Assembly (NCBI GenBank): GCA_963556195.1
Contig: OY744525.1
Coordinates: 77,349,844-77,413,843, forward strand
DNA length: 64,000 nucleotides
Direction: 5' to 3'
Source of the DNA: Sepiola atlantica
Taxonomy: Eukaryota > Mollusca > Cephalopoda > Sepiida > Sepiolidae
Under the pieces are notes generated by a model that saw only the letters and a list, made by a program, of their open reading frames with translations, made no database searches and was not told the origin of the DNA. The position numbers and the translations under genes are program-made. Positions 1 to 11,176 of this stretch are shown here, one piece after another. How positions within the stretch are numbered: the first letter of the stretch is position 1; every line of letters starts with the position of its first letter.

Positions 1-138
1 AACTTCATCAATTCATACAAGGTCATCAGCAGATGTTAATCATCAGGTATATCTTTCTTTCTATTTATTTTTACTTACTAGATATACCTTTTTTTTTACA
101 TTTTTTACTTGCTAATTATACTTTACTTTCCTTCTTTA

Positions 139-141
139 TTA

Positions 142-185
<44 letters not shown>

Positions 186-186
186 T
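139..186. repeat. (TA)n microsatellite
   Basis: About 23 TA units with one C interruption. Confidence 0.95.
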
Positions 187-559
187 TACTTTTTAGTTAT
201 ATTCCAATGAAAAATCAATCCATTACCATAACTTTTATTTATTTTTTATTTATTTATTTTTCTCAATTTCCTCATTTTCTGACTTCAGCAAATAGCTGCA
301 TTTTTCCCTTCGTCTTGCAAACAAAATTTATACTTATTTTTTTCAAATTTTTAAATTTTTTTCATATCTTCTGCACGTTTCACAGCTTAGTCAAGAAAAA
401 TACATAGTTTTTATTTGAACATCGCTGATTATCAGAGAAATTGTTCATTTAATAGTTATGGAAAAAACATATAAATCCAAAACAGAAGAAAGGAAGAGAG
501 AAAAGCCCAAGAAAAAGGCTTGGTAATGGATTGATTTTTCCTTTGGTCATTGGAATATA

Positions 560-662
560 ACTAAAAGTAAATATATGCCCTGAAGCTTGTAACACAACCT
601 CATTGAGCTTGCAATTTGAAACAATTCCGGGGATTATAAAGAGTGTATACCTAAATATATAT
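560..662 (-). repeat. Dispersed repeat, partner of 55.27-55.37 kb
   Basis: Reverse complement reads AATTGTTTCAAATTGCAAGC then TCAATGAGGTTGTGTTACAAG, the same element as at 55.3 kb, here facing the other way. Confidence 0.7.
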
Positions 663-686
663 TTTTTATAAAAACTCACACACACA

Positions 687-689
<3 letters not shown>

Positions 690-724
<35 letters not shown>
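690..724. repeat. (TA)n microsatellite
   Basis: TA tract after a short (CA)n run. Confidence 0.97.
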
Positions 725-726
<2 letters not shown>

Positions 727-762
727 TAATAAAATTACAGTTCTCAAAGCATCTTTAGAAAT

Positions 763-964
763 TTAAGTAATAGAAAATAGACAAACAAATGCCCTTGGAG
801 ATAACGTTTTGAGATGCAATATTTTATTAAAAATCATTTAAATGCTTTTTGTTTTTTTAAAACTTTTTTCTGTCAAAAAAAACAAAATATTTAAATGATT
901 TTTAATAAAATATTGCATCTCAAAACGTGGTCTCCAAAGGCATTTGTTTGTCTATTTTCATTAC

Positions 965-967
<3 letters not shown>
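763..967. mobile_element. Palindromic (foldback/MITE-like) element between TA tracts
   Basis: The left arm (about 767-846, AGTAATAGAAAATAGACAAA..ATTTAAAT) is mirrored at about 885-966 with few mismatches; a 38-bp T-rich loop lies between. (TA)n tracts abut it on the right at 966 and, 40 bp off, on the left. Confidence 0.85.

Positions 968-1019
<52 letters not shown>
966..1019. repeat. (TA)n microsatellite
   Basis: Abuts the palindromic element on the left and the TAGCTGTCCC end on the right. Confidence 0.98.
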
Positions 1020-1020
<1 letters not shown>

Positions 1021-1484
1021 TAGCTGTCCCTTCTCAGTGTAGCCCGAGAGTTAAGGTAATGTTATTGTAATGTATATTTCTATAATTATTAAATGTAAAT
1101 AGCTTCCAAAACTATCAATATTTTAATACATGATGAAAAGTTTAATTTTATGAAGCAATTCATTGAAATGGTTGCTGTGTTGTCTAGTGGATTTAATTTA
1201 GCAATTGAATTATTTTTGTAAATAAATTATTTCTTTCTAAATAGGATTTTTAAAAAGACCGATTTATTTAAAAAAAATAATGTGTAAGTAACATAAGTGT
1301 TAAGTTTGACGCAAAAAGGATAAAACAGAAAAAAAATCACACTCGGTGGATTCAGAACAGCAATTTTTTTTATTAACAGCTGAATGTGGTGATCGTTGGC
1401 ATGTGAACAAAAAATATAAGAAAATAACGAAATAACTATTGTTTTAACTAAGTAGAATGCAGGCTTTTTTTAATTTATTTAACC

Positions 1485-3110
1485 CCCCCTCCCCAAGCAC
1501 ATTGCCACTGAGATGTAAGGAGTTTCTGTGAATTTGGAGTCATATCCATGGAGGCATGCTAAGTGTGGAGTTGTGCAGCGGGATGTTTGTTCATATTACA
1601 TTTAAATTTCTGGATGTTGGTAGAGTCAGGGACATATTGAGCAGGGAGGGAATTCCAAGGGCTAACAGTTCGAGGAAAGAAGCTATTAGAGTAGATAACC
1701 TTCCGGCCTCTGAGGACCTCAACAGTGAAGGGGTGGGATTTAGCTAATTGTTGGGTTGGTCAGGGGTATTTACATCGAGGGGCACCAGAGCAGCAAGTTA
1801 TTCAGAGCACATTCCATTGAAGTACTTGTAAAACAAGCACAGAGATGCAACATTGCGGTGATTTGACAGGGGAATGCAGCTTGGTAGACAGTGTAAGACC
1901 TATTAGATTAGAAATTCTTTTTTGAACCTTGTCTAAGAGGGAGTGACTAGCAGCCAGTGCACCAGCCCAGATGTGGCAACAATACTTCATGCATGGGTGA
2001 ATGGTTGCTTTTTAGAGATACAGGATACTAGCAGGTGTGAAAAATTGTCTAGTTCGGGAGACGGAGCCCACTTTCCTTGCAGCAGCCTTGGCAGTATCTT
2101 CTATCTGTTTGTTCCAATTCATGTTACCTGTGAATGTAAGGCCAAGGAGCTTGAATTTTTGTCTCTCGGGTAAGGTGCTATCAGCCATGGCAATTGGTAG
2201 TTGAAAAGGTTTCTTATAATTGTTAAAGGTAAGGAGTTTTTTCTTAGTAACATTAAATGTTACCATCCATTCATGTCCTCATTTAACTACAGACTGGAGG
2301 TCATTTTTAAGGATATGTGTATTCGTTTTACCTACATGTTGAGAATAGAGCGTGATGCCATTGGAAAATATACCTATCTCAGACACAATTGCATCAGGGA
2401 TGGCGTTTATGAAGATCAGGAATAATAAAGATTCAAGGATCGACCCCTGAGGTACACCAGCATTAATTTTATGTTGTTTGGATGTATGGCTATCAAGGAC
2501 AACATGGATCTTTCTTTTGGTTAGGAAGGATCTGATTAAATTAAATATTCGTCCAGTAATACCGTACAAATTAATTTTCATGAAAAGACCTTCATGCCAG
2601 ATCTTGTCAAAGGATTGGGATATATGAAGTGCTACTGGACTAGCTACACCAGCCTTGTCCAGTCTATGGTATATGCGTTCAGAGATGACCTTTAGGATAT
2701 TCGCAGTAGAACGAAATTACTTAAATCCATACTGATGGTCAGAAAGAAGTTTAGCATTAATTCGGTGGTGGGCTAATGCTAGATTGATTAGTGACTCAAA
2801 GATTTTAGCGAAGAGCAGAAAGAGACTGATAGATCGATAATTTTGCGGGTCAGTTCTTCTTTTAAACACTGATACCACAGAGGCAATTTTTCAGCTATCA
2901 GGAAAGCAAGATTCGGCAAGGCATTCGTTGTAAAGTTTGGATAGAACAGGGGCCAGCTAAGCATACCATTTTTTTAGTACCATAGCAGAGATAAGGTTAG
3001 GCCCACATGCTTTAGAGAGAAATTTGTGAGGGACTGGTTTGTGGAGTCCAAGGTGGAATTCAAGAGAGACTGCTGGGCAAGTATTTAAACCTTATCAGTT
3101 GCTGTGCAAA
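1485..3110 (-). pseudogene. Non-LTR retrotransposon (CR1/jockey-like) reverse transcriptase, decayed
   Basis: Reading the reverse strand from about 3110 down, frames interrupted by stops and shifts give reverse transcriptase blocks in order: a NYRSISL motif near 2850, a region like SFDKIWHEGL near 2590, GVPQGSI at about 2450 (the first residue after it is Glu instead of the usual Gly), the palm region where the catalytic YADD is degraded (IFSNGIT), then the thumb and C-terminal domain with CCHIWAG and LDKVQKR at 1990-1900. No endonuclease domain is left, so the copy is 5'-truncated. The 3' end is near 1485, beside a GC-rich stretch that recurs at about 55430. Family call is firm; the clade is uncertain. 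Confidence 0.8.
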
Positions 3111-3599
3111 CAAAATTATGGTGGTTGGATAGCAGGGTAATTATTGATTTCCAATTATTCACCATACTATTATACATTTTCCAGAAATAGCGAGTTCCTA
3201 ATTTCTGCTACACAATGCATTTTCTGGTCATCTAGGTATTGCATTCTTACAATGATTTCTTGATGCTATAAATTTCTGTCTATTTGTTGTTGATTTCTGG
3301 CGATTCAATCGACAGAATGCTTTCTGCCTATGAGCAAGACCAGCTACACAGGTCGAAGTAAACCATTGGGGAAAGTGGGGCTTTTTATAGAATTCCTGCA
3401 TGGGGGCATGTGCTTCTATGCCTGCTTTGACCCATTAAGTTACCTCATTTGCAGGCTTTACTGAAAACATAAGCCATGGAAATTATCGTCCATTAGTGTA
3501 AGTCGACTCATATTGCAGACTTAATTACAGTGTGTATTATGTTGATTTTAATGAAGCGATTGATTATGGAATTGTAATGGATGAGATGTGAAAGCAAAT

Positions 3600-4140
3600 G
3601 GCGTGAATTGCTACCCTTTCTCTTTCCCTGCTTCATTGGGATACGCTTTCCTCTTCATTCACTAAAAACAAGAGTTTGTAACATAAACGTGTTGACTGAG
3701 GAATTCCACCAATCAAAAGCTAGCACGTCTGTGTTAAATTGGTAAGCGATATGAACTCGATAACCCCTATAAAAGAACAAAGAGAGTTCACAAAAGCCCT
3801 TTTTTTACCAGACAGACCCCTCAGAAAGACCATGAAAGAACCACAAGAAGTACACTCCCACTTTAGCCTGCCCTTTTGGGCCGAGGCGACAAGATAAACA
3901 CGACACTTCAGAAGTACATACAAGCTTTCCTTGCCCCATGCACACATACCTCCCCCTCCCCACACACAGTATCACATTGCCGCTTACGCACATACACGGT
4001 CTATGACTCATGCACTAACAAATAGAGACATACACATCTTTAGCCCGTCGTGTCTGCATAGTTACAATGAACATTTCTAACAAAGAACACGAGTAGAATA
4101 AACTTTACAACAAACATTTCTTCAATAAAACTAACCTTTA
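3600..4140 (+). repeat. LTR-like block
   Basis: A CCAATCAAAAG box (3709), a TATA-like CTATAAAAG (3766), a GC-richer transcribed-like part and AATAAA signals (4099, 4126) are spaced as in an LTR. No second copy or clear TG..CA ends were found. Confidence 0.3.
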
Positions 4141-4141
4141 T

Positions 4142-5140
4142 ATTCCATGCAAACTTATAAGTTCCTATAAATATTAATTCATTAATAATGTTTTCCTTCC
4201 TTCGTTCATTCACTAAAATGCTATTCCTGTTTGTAGTCTAGCACCTTCGCCATATTGGTACCCCCTCCCCCCCCCCCGGACGTTCGAGTGGCCACAGAAT
4301 AACAAAATAACAAAATAACATAATGCCGATTACTTTAACAGAGTCGAATTTTATTTAATATAGATAACTTTATAAGAGAACTTTGTTTAAGTAAGGGAAT
4401 TTGGTTAGGTTACTGTATAATTGTGTTAGGATAAACAAGCCAAAAAATCCATTAGTTATTGGTAATTCGGTAATTCTGGTATTTTGTTAAGTGAGTTTAA
4501 CAAATGCAGCGATTTGTCAATTGTTTGAAAAATTGTGTTGATTATCCAATGAAATCGTATCTCAGAAAGAAAACATGTATGGAGGAGAGCGTACCTGTTT
4601 TTTTATGGAAATATAGAGTATTTAATGTACAAATACAAAATTAAAATATGAAATAATAACAACACTGCTACAAAAGTATGTGGGTGGCAGTGGTAGTAAA
4701 ACTGAATGCGAGAGTGAAAACTCCTCCAACTTTCTTTAGGTATGACTATTTTAAGAAAAAATATTGAGCAGGACTAAATATTAAAATCGAAGAAATCGAT
4801 AAAAAGTAAATTTTTGTTTTCTAATCACATAGACCAATATCTTCCAGAAAGCATTAACCAAACAGATTTGTATATGGGCCTTTTGTTGCTAAAGAGATTA
4901 TGAAATAGCTTTTTAACCAAAAGCTAGATTAACAAAAACTGTTTAGTCACTAAGATAGGGCAAATATTGGTCCGTGTTCTAAAAAAAGATTTATTTCCAA
5001 TCGATTTTTAACATTTTATATTGAATCTGATCAATAGTTTTTGTTTTGATTACTAATGTCAGCGAGGGGAGATAAGTTTTCTTTCAGCAATTCAAATCAC
5101 TGTGTACTAATTCTATAACAGATAATTATTCCTATATTCA
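4142..5140. other. AT-rich stretch, no gene seen
   Basis: It contains a poly-C run (4261-4277) and three ATAACAAA repeats at 4300-4320, otherwise nothing I can support. Confidence 0.5.
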
Positions 5141-5149
5141 CCAGTTGAA

Positions 5150-5840
5150 AATCATACAGGTGCACATTTCTGTAATAATATTTTTACATTAACAGATGTT
5201 TTTTTTAATAATTACTTGAAGCAAACGCCGAATATTTTATCGTCTTCGTTTTTTAAATTAATTAGCTTTATAACAATTCCAGGCACATCAAAAATACACA
5301 TTATATAGATCAAAAGATAAGAACATTACGACTATTCTCATGCCTACATGCATTCATACATTTTTTAGCATTCACTCTGCTTTGACCAATTCGCAATTAC
5401 TAATTGAACAAAACCTATATATTCTATTTCTTTTAAACTTAATTAAATTCTTGAAATAACTGATTAATTAACATTTATACTTAACGTACACTACAAGTAC
5501 AAAAAATATACCTTTCTTCTTAATTCCAAAAATCGTGAATACAAATACTGTCCATTACCAGAATAGAAGATTCTCAGAATAATATGGGTGCACATTTTTG
5601 TAATAATCTTTCACATTTACTTACATTAACAGATATAAGTTATGAATCCCTTATTCAATAATTACTTGAAGCAAATACCAAAGATTTAATTGTCTTCATT
5701 TTTCAGTAAATTAGTTTTATAACAATTACAGGCACACCTAAAATATATGTTACATATGATCAATAGGTAAGCACATTATAACTATTCTTATGCCTACGTG
5801 CATCTATATATTTTTCAGCGTTCACTCTGCATCAGCAAAT
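5150..5840 (+). repeat. Two tandem copies of a ~240-bp unit
   Basis: GTGCACATTTCTGTAATAAT ... TTAGCATTCACTCTGC (5160-5385) recurs as GTGCACATTTTTGTAATAAT ... TCAGCGTTCACTCTGC (5589-5833), about 80-85 percent alike by eye, about 430 bp apart. Confidence 0.8.
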
Positions 5841-5844
5841 ATTT

Positions 5845-7460
5845 AACCAAATCATGATTTCTATTTTTTCTTTTTAAGATCTCCCTCCCATTTACAAACA
5901 ACTTTGTTTTCATCCATTATGTGGTTAAAATATATTTCAGAGATAACACTGAATTAAGTTATAGTGATTTCATCCACCCCAAAAAGCTTGCCTATTAAAT
6001 TCTTTTTTTAAATTAAACTCCTCCACTACAAGTAATTTTTTCTTTACCCCTCTCCCTCTCCCAAAACCAAACTTGCGCTTTAAGTAGAAAATTTTTAGAT
6101 TTAAAGTTATTCTTTACCTCCCCGTCTTAAAAAAACTCTACCTAATCACATGTTGCAATGTTCATTATTATTCATAAATTAATAATTAATGAGGTCTTTT
6201 CTAACCACGATGTCATGCTAAATCAATTCCTTTCAGTTGTTGTCATAACTGGGGTGCCGAATTTACATAGGGTCCAATATTTTCAAAATAAATGCACGTC
6301 ACATGAGTATCTAACACATCGATATTTGATTCTGCCTAGCATTTTTCTTTTGTTAAATGTTCGTACATGTCGTTAAGAACAATACATTTTCATTCGATTT
6401 AATTTTTTGGCAATAATTTAATACAATTTATTCTCCTCTGAATATTTTTTGCAAGGAAGCCATCTTTCTTTTCAGCAGCACAATTACAGGTGGTAGCCAT
6501 TTTTGTTATCAGCAACAAATTTTGCTATCAATAATAACTAGTTATTTTGTTTATTACTACTAAATGACTGTTAAAAACATATTTTTATTCTGATAGAATC
6601 TGACGTGGAAACAAATTGCTAATATCTGAAAACTTTTGCATTTCAATGTTGAGTCACATCACGTGACACATACTTCTTAAACGGTGTCTACATAAAAAAT
6701 ACTTCACATAACGTCACAGATTAACACCAGGTAGATATAGTTTTACAGTCATTTTAACAAAGATAACACATTTTTCTTTTTAAAATGATGGAACTAGTAC
6801 TACAGCTATTGCTTTCTTATTATTTATAAATTAATGCTCACGGTAGATTTAAATCGTTTATTTACTTCGTGTACCCCTGTTTTTCATTAATTCCAGGTTT
6901 GCTTTCAGATGTATATACTTTTCAATTTCATTATTTAATTATTATTATATGGAGATGCGCTTTAAGAAGTATTTGGTGTTGCGCTAATGAACACATTTTA
7001 ATCAATGTCAAAATTGGCCAAAATTATTTACTGTTAATCAGGCAGACAAATAACAATTGCATCCATTGAAGTAACTAATAGAGTTTCGTCTGCTTTCTTT
7101 ACAAGCATTACTCTTCTTTCCACCATTCATTCATTTATTTCATTAATGTTCGATATTTTATTTTATTAAATACAGGTTTACTTCATACATGCATTTTACT
7201 ATTTAATTATTTACTAATTTATTTTTGTTTTTTATTAGCATGCTATCACTATGCATTATGCTGATAAACAAATTTCAATCAACACAGTCTCAGATTAGTG
7301 ATAGTCATTTGCTGATGGTAATTCAAACAAATAAAAATCTTTAACGAAATTTTAAAAGATTTTAACTGTCCATTTATAAATATATGAAATTCGATGCATT
7401 TTTTCTCCTGATATTTGCTAGAATTAGATTTAAAGAAAAAAGGACATTTTCTTTTTGTCA
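5845..7460. other. AT-rich stretch, no gene seen
   Basis: Short ORFs only, none with a recognisable domain. One CACGTCACATGAGTA unit lies at 6290. Confidence 0.5.
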
Positions 7461-7469
7461 TTCATTTTT

Positions 7470-7730
7470 ATATGAAAAAAATAAACGCACGCCACATGAG
7501 TACTTTTAAATATATCAAATGATATGATACATGAAAAAAAAATTTTTTAATTATAATTTTAATTATGGATATTTTAACTGTTCATTTCTAAACAGAAAAT
7601 AGAGTGTATTTTTTTTCTGTTTGTTTTCATTAGATTCAAACACAAAAAGCGCTTTTTTTTACTTTCATTCTCATACGATATAAATGCACGTCACATGAGT
7701 ACTTTTAAGTATATAAAATGATATAGTTTT
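7470..7730 (+). repeat. Short dispersed repeat around CACGTCACATGAGTA
   Basis: AATAAACGCACGCCACATGAG (7481) and ATAAATGCACGTCACATGAG (7680), each followed by TACTTTTAA.TATAT..AATGATAT; a third start is at 6290. The units are about 200 bp. Confidence 0.6.
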
Positions 7731-8372
7731 TTCCTAATTGTTTGCTACTTGCAAATAAATACTTTTGGGGCCTTTTTTTCACCTGTTAAATGTAACATAA
7801 AAAAAAAAAACATAATCACGAGCAACGTCAGATAGGGACAGCTAGTATGTACTATTATGATTATTAATATTTTTTTAAATTTTGTTTTTTTAATTATCAA
7901 TTTAAAAATGTTAGTACATTAAAAAGAAAATGAAAAGCTGATCTTTCTCTTTCTCTCTGCATCGAATGTTTCTCCTTCATTTATTTCTGCTTCGCTCTCT
8001 CTCCCTCTCTATTTCTCTCTTTTATATTTTCAGTCTGATTCCCCACAAAGCACTGAGCTGCTGCTTCATCTCAGACTAACGACCCCAAAGGCGCATAGAT
8101 GAAACCATCAGGACAAAACCTTTATATACCACTTATTCATGTGATAATATTGTTTGCAGGAGTGACAACTTGATTTACGAAATCAGTCATTTAATTTTTT
8201 CTGAAACGGAATTCAGTTAAACTGTTATAGAACATGATTAACACAGGTCTATATTTGATAATTATATATAAATATATCATAAACATTTTAAATATATATA
8301 TAAACAAACATATATATATAACCAAACATATACACACATATGTATATAAAGCAAACATGTATCGATATATCA

Positions 8373-8375
<3 letters not shown>

Positions 8376-8423
<48 letters not shown>
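8376..8423. repeat. (TA)n microsatellite
   Basis: Left of the 8.5-8.7 kb palindrome. Confidence 0.97.
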
Positions 8424-8425
<2 letters not shown>

Positions 8426-8507
8426 CATAAATATAAATATATATACAAAAATTTATACATATATATATTTAACATTGGAATTTATTTCTGACAGTATATT
8501 TGTATCA

Positions 8508-8692
8508 TGCTGCTTTTTTGTTGATGCACATGTTTACACGAGTAATACCATTAAATAAACCGGGGCTGGGAATAAACAAAGGAAACTACAAAGTTGGTTT
8601 TGTTTGTTTATTCCCAGCCCCATGGACTAAATTAATAATTTATTTAATGTATTACCCATGTAAACATGAGCATCAACAAAAAAAAGCAGGGC
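8508..8692. mobile_element. Palindromic MITE-like element between TA tracts
   Basis: CTGCTTTTTTGTTGATGC ... GGGGCTGGGAATAAACAAA (8510-8580) is mirrored by TTTGTTTATTCCCAGCCCC ... GCATCAACAAAAAAAAGCAG (8607-8690). TA tracts lie on both sides. Confidence 0.9.
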
Positions 8693-8736
8693 AATACATA
8701 ACATACAAATATATATATAGCAAACATACACACAAA

Positions 8737-8739
<3 letters not shown>

Positions 8740-8791
<52 letters not shown>
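8740..8791. repeat. (TA)n microsatellite
   Basis: Right of the 8.5-8.7 kb palindrome. Confidence 0.97.
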
Positions 8792-8795
<4 letters not shown>

Positions 8796-9017
8796 ACAAT
8801 ATTAATGATTATATAGAAAACTAATTGTAGATCTACAACTAGTTATAACCCCTGAGGATTGTTTAAAAATGAAACTGCAGTCGGGTGTTCTAAGACGATT
8901 AGAACTTTATCACAAATATTGTTATTATTATAAAGCTAAATCTTTGATATTGAGCACTGTGATCGAAAAAACTGCAAAGCTCACTTTTGTTTTGGGGAAT
9001 TGTCAAACTAATTATTT

Positions 9018-9026
<9 letters not shown>

Positions 9027-9082
<56 letters not shown>
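9027..9082. repeat. (TA)n microsatellite
   Basis: About 28 TA units. Confidence 0.97.
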
Positions 9083-9084
<2 letters not shown>

Positions 9085-9584
9085 TTATGTTATATATATA
9101 CTTAATTTCACTTAATCTGCTTTAGATTTCTTTGTAAAGTCCTATTTTATATTAAAATCAAAATACTTTAATAAATTCTAGACAAAAAGCAAACTGGTGT
9201 AATTTGCATGTATTTCAACCAAATACGTGGCAGATATGCATGTCTGCTGAAGGGCAAACAGGTCATCTAACCCCATCCTCCAAGCATCTAGATAAGGTGT
9301 TCTAACCGAGGGTGAGGGTGGTGGAGTGAAGTTGAAAATTTTGAAATATCTGATTTTTTTAAAGTTTGGAAGACAATATATGATAAATCTTACTACAGAC
9401 AGTTTCCACTTTTATAAGTGATTAAGTAATATATACCAAGAAGACATTGGCATGTTTGTTTACTACACCCCCCCCCCCGTCTTCCACTGATGTGAGATCA
9501 TCTGTCATTGGGATCAGTAACAAAGTTAGATGAAGGATAAATTAGTTATCAGTAACTGTTAAATAACTTTATCTATCTATTTAT

Positions 9585-9960
9585 ATACTACTAAAACTAT
9601 GGATCTTGTTTGTCCCTGTGCACACTGATGACGTCACAAATGGTTGGCGTCACAAAGGAATGACAACATCCACTAAAACAGAAGTGGAAGACATCAGGAA
9701 GATCCTTTATAATGACATAAATCGATGACGTCATCCATTAAAACATAGAATATAAACGATCCATGACTCAAAAGATCACAGGTCGTCTACAAAACTGCTA
9801 AAACTGTGTGGGTCTTGTTTATTATCTTGTTTGTTTATCCCTGTGCACACTTGATGACATCATCGTTTTGTGACATTATCCATTAAAACAAAGATTTGGA
9901 TAATCATGCACAGTTGATGGCGTCACTAAAGGATGACATCATCCATTAAAACAGAGATGG
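9585..9960 (+). repeat. Repeated module with TGACGTCA sites ahead of the LINE tail
   Basis: ATCTTGTTTGTCCCTGTGCACACTGATGACGTCAC (9603-9637) recurs as TTTATCCCTGTGCACACTTGATGACATCATC (9833-9864), with ATCCATTAAAACA phrases four times. Palindromic CRE-like TGACGTCA cores lie at 9629 and 9726. It could be the upstream region of the following element. Confidence 0.5.
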
Positions 9961-10915
9961 GGAATAACTGTGCATGGAAGAATGCTATGGAAAGTAAAGG
10001 CCTGAAAGTGAATGTCACCAAGACAAAAATGTTGATCAGTGGTTGTAGTGTTGGAAATAAGAGGAAACATTCTATGTTCAATTTGTGGTAAGGGAGTCGG
10101 GTGCAACTCAATTTTCTGTGGTACTTGTAAGCATTGGATACACATTACCGGTAGAATGAAATTACAGGTAGGTTGAAAGAGGACAACCAGTTTGTGTGCA
10201 AGAAGTGTAAGACAACAAAGACGAATGTGAACTCAGATATGGAGAAAATATGTGTGGATGGCAAAGTTATTGAGGTTGTTCAGAAATTTTGTTACCTTGG
10301 TGATACCATTGGAGCACAGGATAGAGCAGGTGCTAGTGTGATAGCTAGGATTAGGAATGAATGGTGTAAATTCAGGGAACTTTTGCCATTACTATCCAGC
10401 AGAGCGGTACCACTGTCGAACATGAGAAGAGTATATTAGGCATGTGTACACAATGTGATGCTGTATGGAAGTGAAATCTATCCAGTGAGCATTGAGGGCA
10501 TGCGTTGCATGGATAGAAATGATATGAGAATGATACGATGGATGCGTAAAAGACAGGCTTAGATCTGATGAGCTCAAAGAAAGATTAAATCTGGATAGTA
10601 TAGGGAGATGTGTGCAGAACAGGAGGCTTTCATGGTATGACTACATTGTTGAAAGAATGGATGAGAGTTCCTGGGTTAGTAGATGTAGACCAATTGAGGT
10701 AGCAAGGTCAGCCTACAGGGGAAGGCTAAAGAAAACATGGGAGAAAGTGATAAAGATGGACTTGAGAGAAAAAGAGATAAATAAAGACTTTGCCAAAGAT
10801 AGGTTAGCTTGAAAGTCAATGACTGATTCAATCATCCATCAAACCAGAGAGAGAAGGGGGAAGAGATCCTGTATTATGTCTTATCTAGATGCCCCGTGAT
10901 CCAGAGTCACGGTCA
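9945..10915 (+). pseudogene. LINE C-terminal region with zinc-binding motif, 5'-truncated
   Basis: The forward strand holds the C-terminal portion of a LINE polyprotein in two or three broken frames. Visible landmarks are a HGRMLWKVKA block (9960), VTKTKMLISG (10012), a Cys-rich knuckle (CSICGKGVGC...C..C..WIH, 10080-10145) and QFVCKKC (10190), then EVVQKFCYLGD at about 10275, LYGSE (10462) and RRLSWYDYIVERMDE (10622). These are typical of the region after the reverse transcriptase in RTE/L2-like elements of molluscs. Frameshifts and stops lie at about 9988, 10090 and 10437. The reverse transcriptase and endonuclease domains are missing. Confidence 0.75.
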
Positions 10916-10919
10916 TGTA

Positions 10920-11089
10920 CTAGTTATTATATTACTGATGGTGGTATCATGTCCAGTACCGATTTCATATGGCCATTAAACACCTTTTGAATTTGATCTA
11001 ATTTCAAAATATTCACTGAGATGGAAGGGGGTCGCTACAATATATTCCTTTGCTCTCCCTCTCTCTCTCTCAAAAAGTTGCAGTGAACG

Positions 11090-11176
<87 letters not shown>

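Larger units (their letters stand above)
1016..7850. repeat. Segment bounded by a 15-bp inverted motif ATACTAGCTGTCCCT
   Basis: ATACTAGCTGTCCCT at 1017-1031 has its exact reverse complement AGGGACAGCTAGTAT at 7835-7849. Similar 'TAGCTG' ends next to TA repeats occur at 15941, 33215-33234 (reverse) and 58310. They may be ends of separate non-autonomous elements, not one 6.8 kb transposon. Confidence 0.45.

Noticed and set aside
575..640. CTGAAGC ... GAAAC with a possible TTGTAA/TTGCAA stem, also at 55.3 kb in reverse
   Set aside because: A9 of the hammerhead core is missing in both copies, the loop is very large and three unpaired bases precede GAAA.
8191..8558. Several frames made of Tyr-Ile repeats
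   Set aside because: Translation of (TA)n tracts; the same applies at 9.05, 15.0, 25.9, 28.35 and 37.9 kb.
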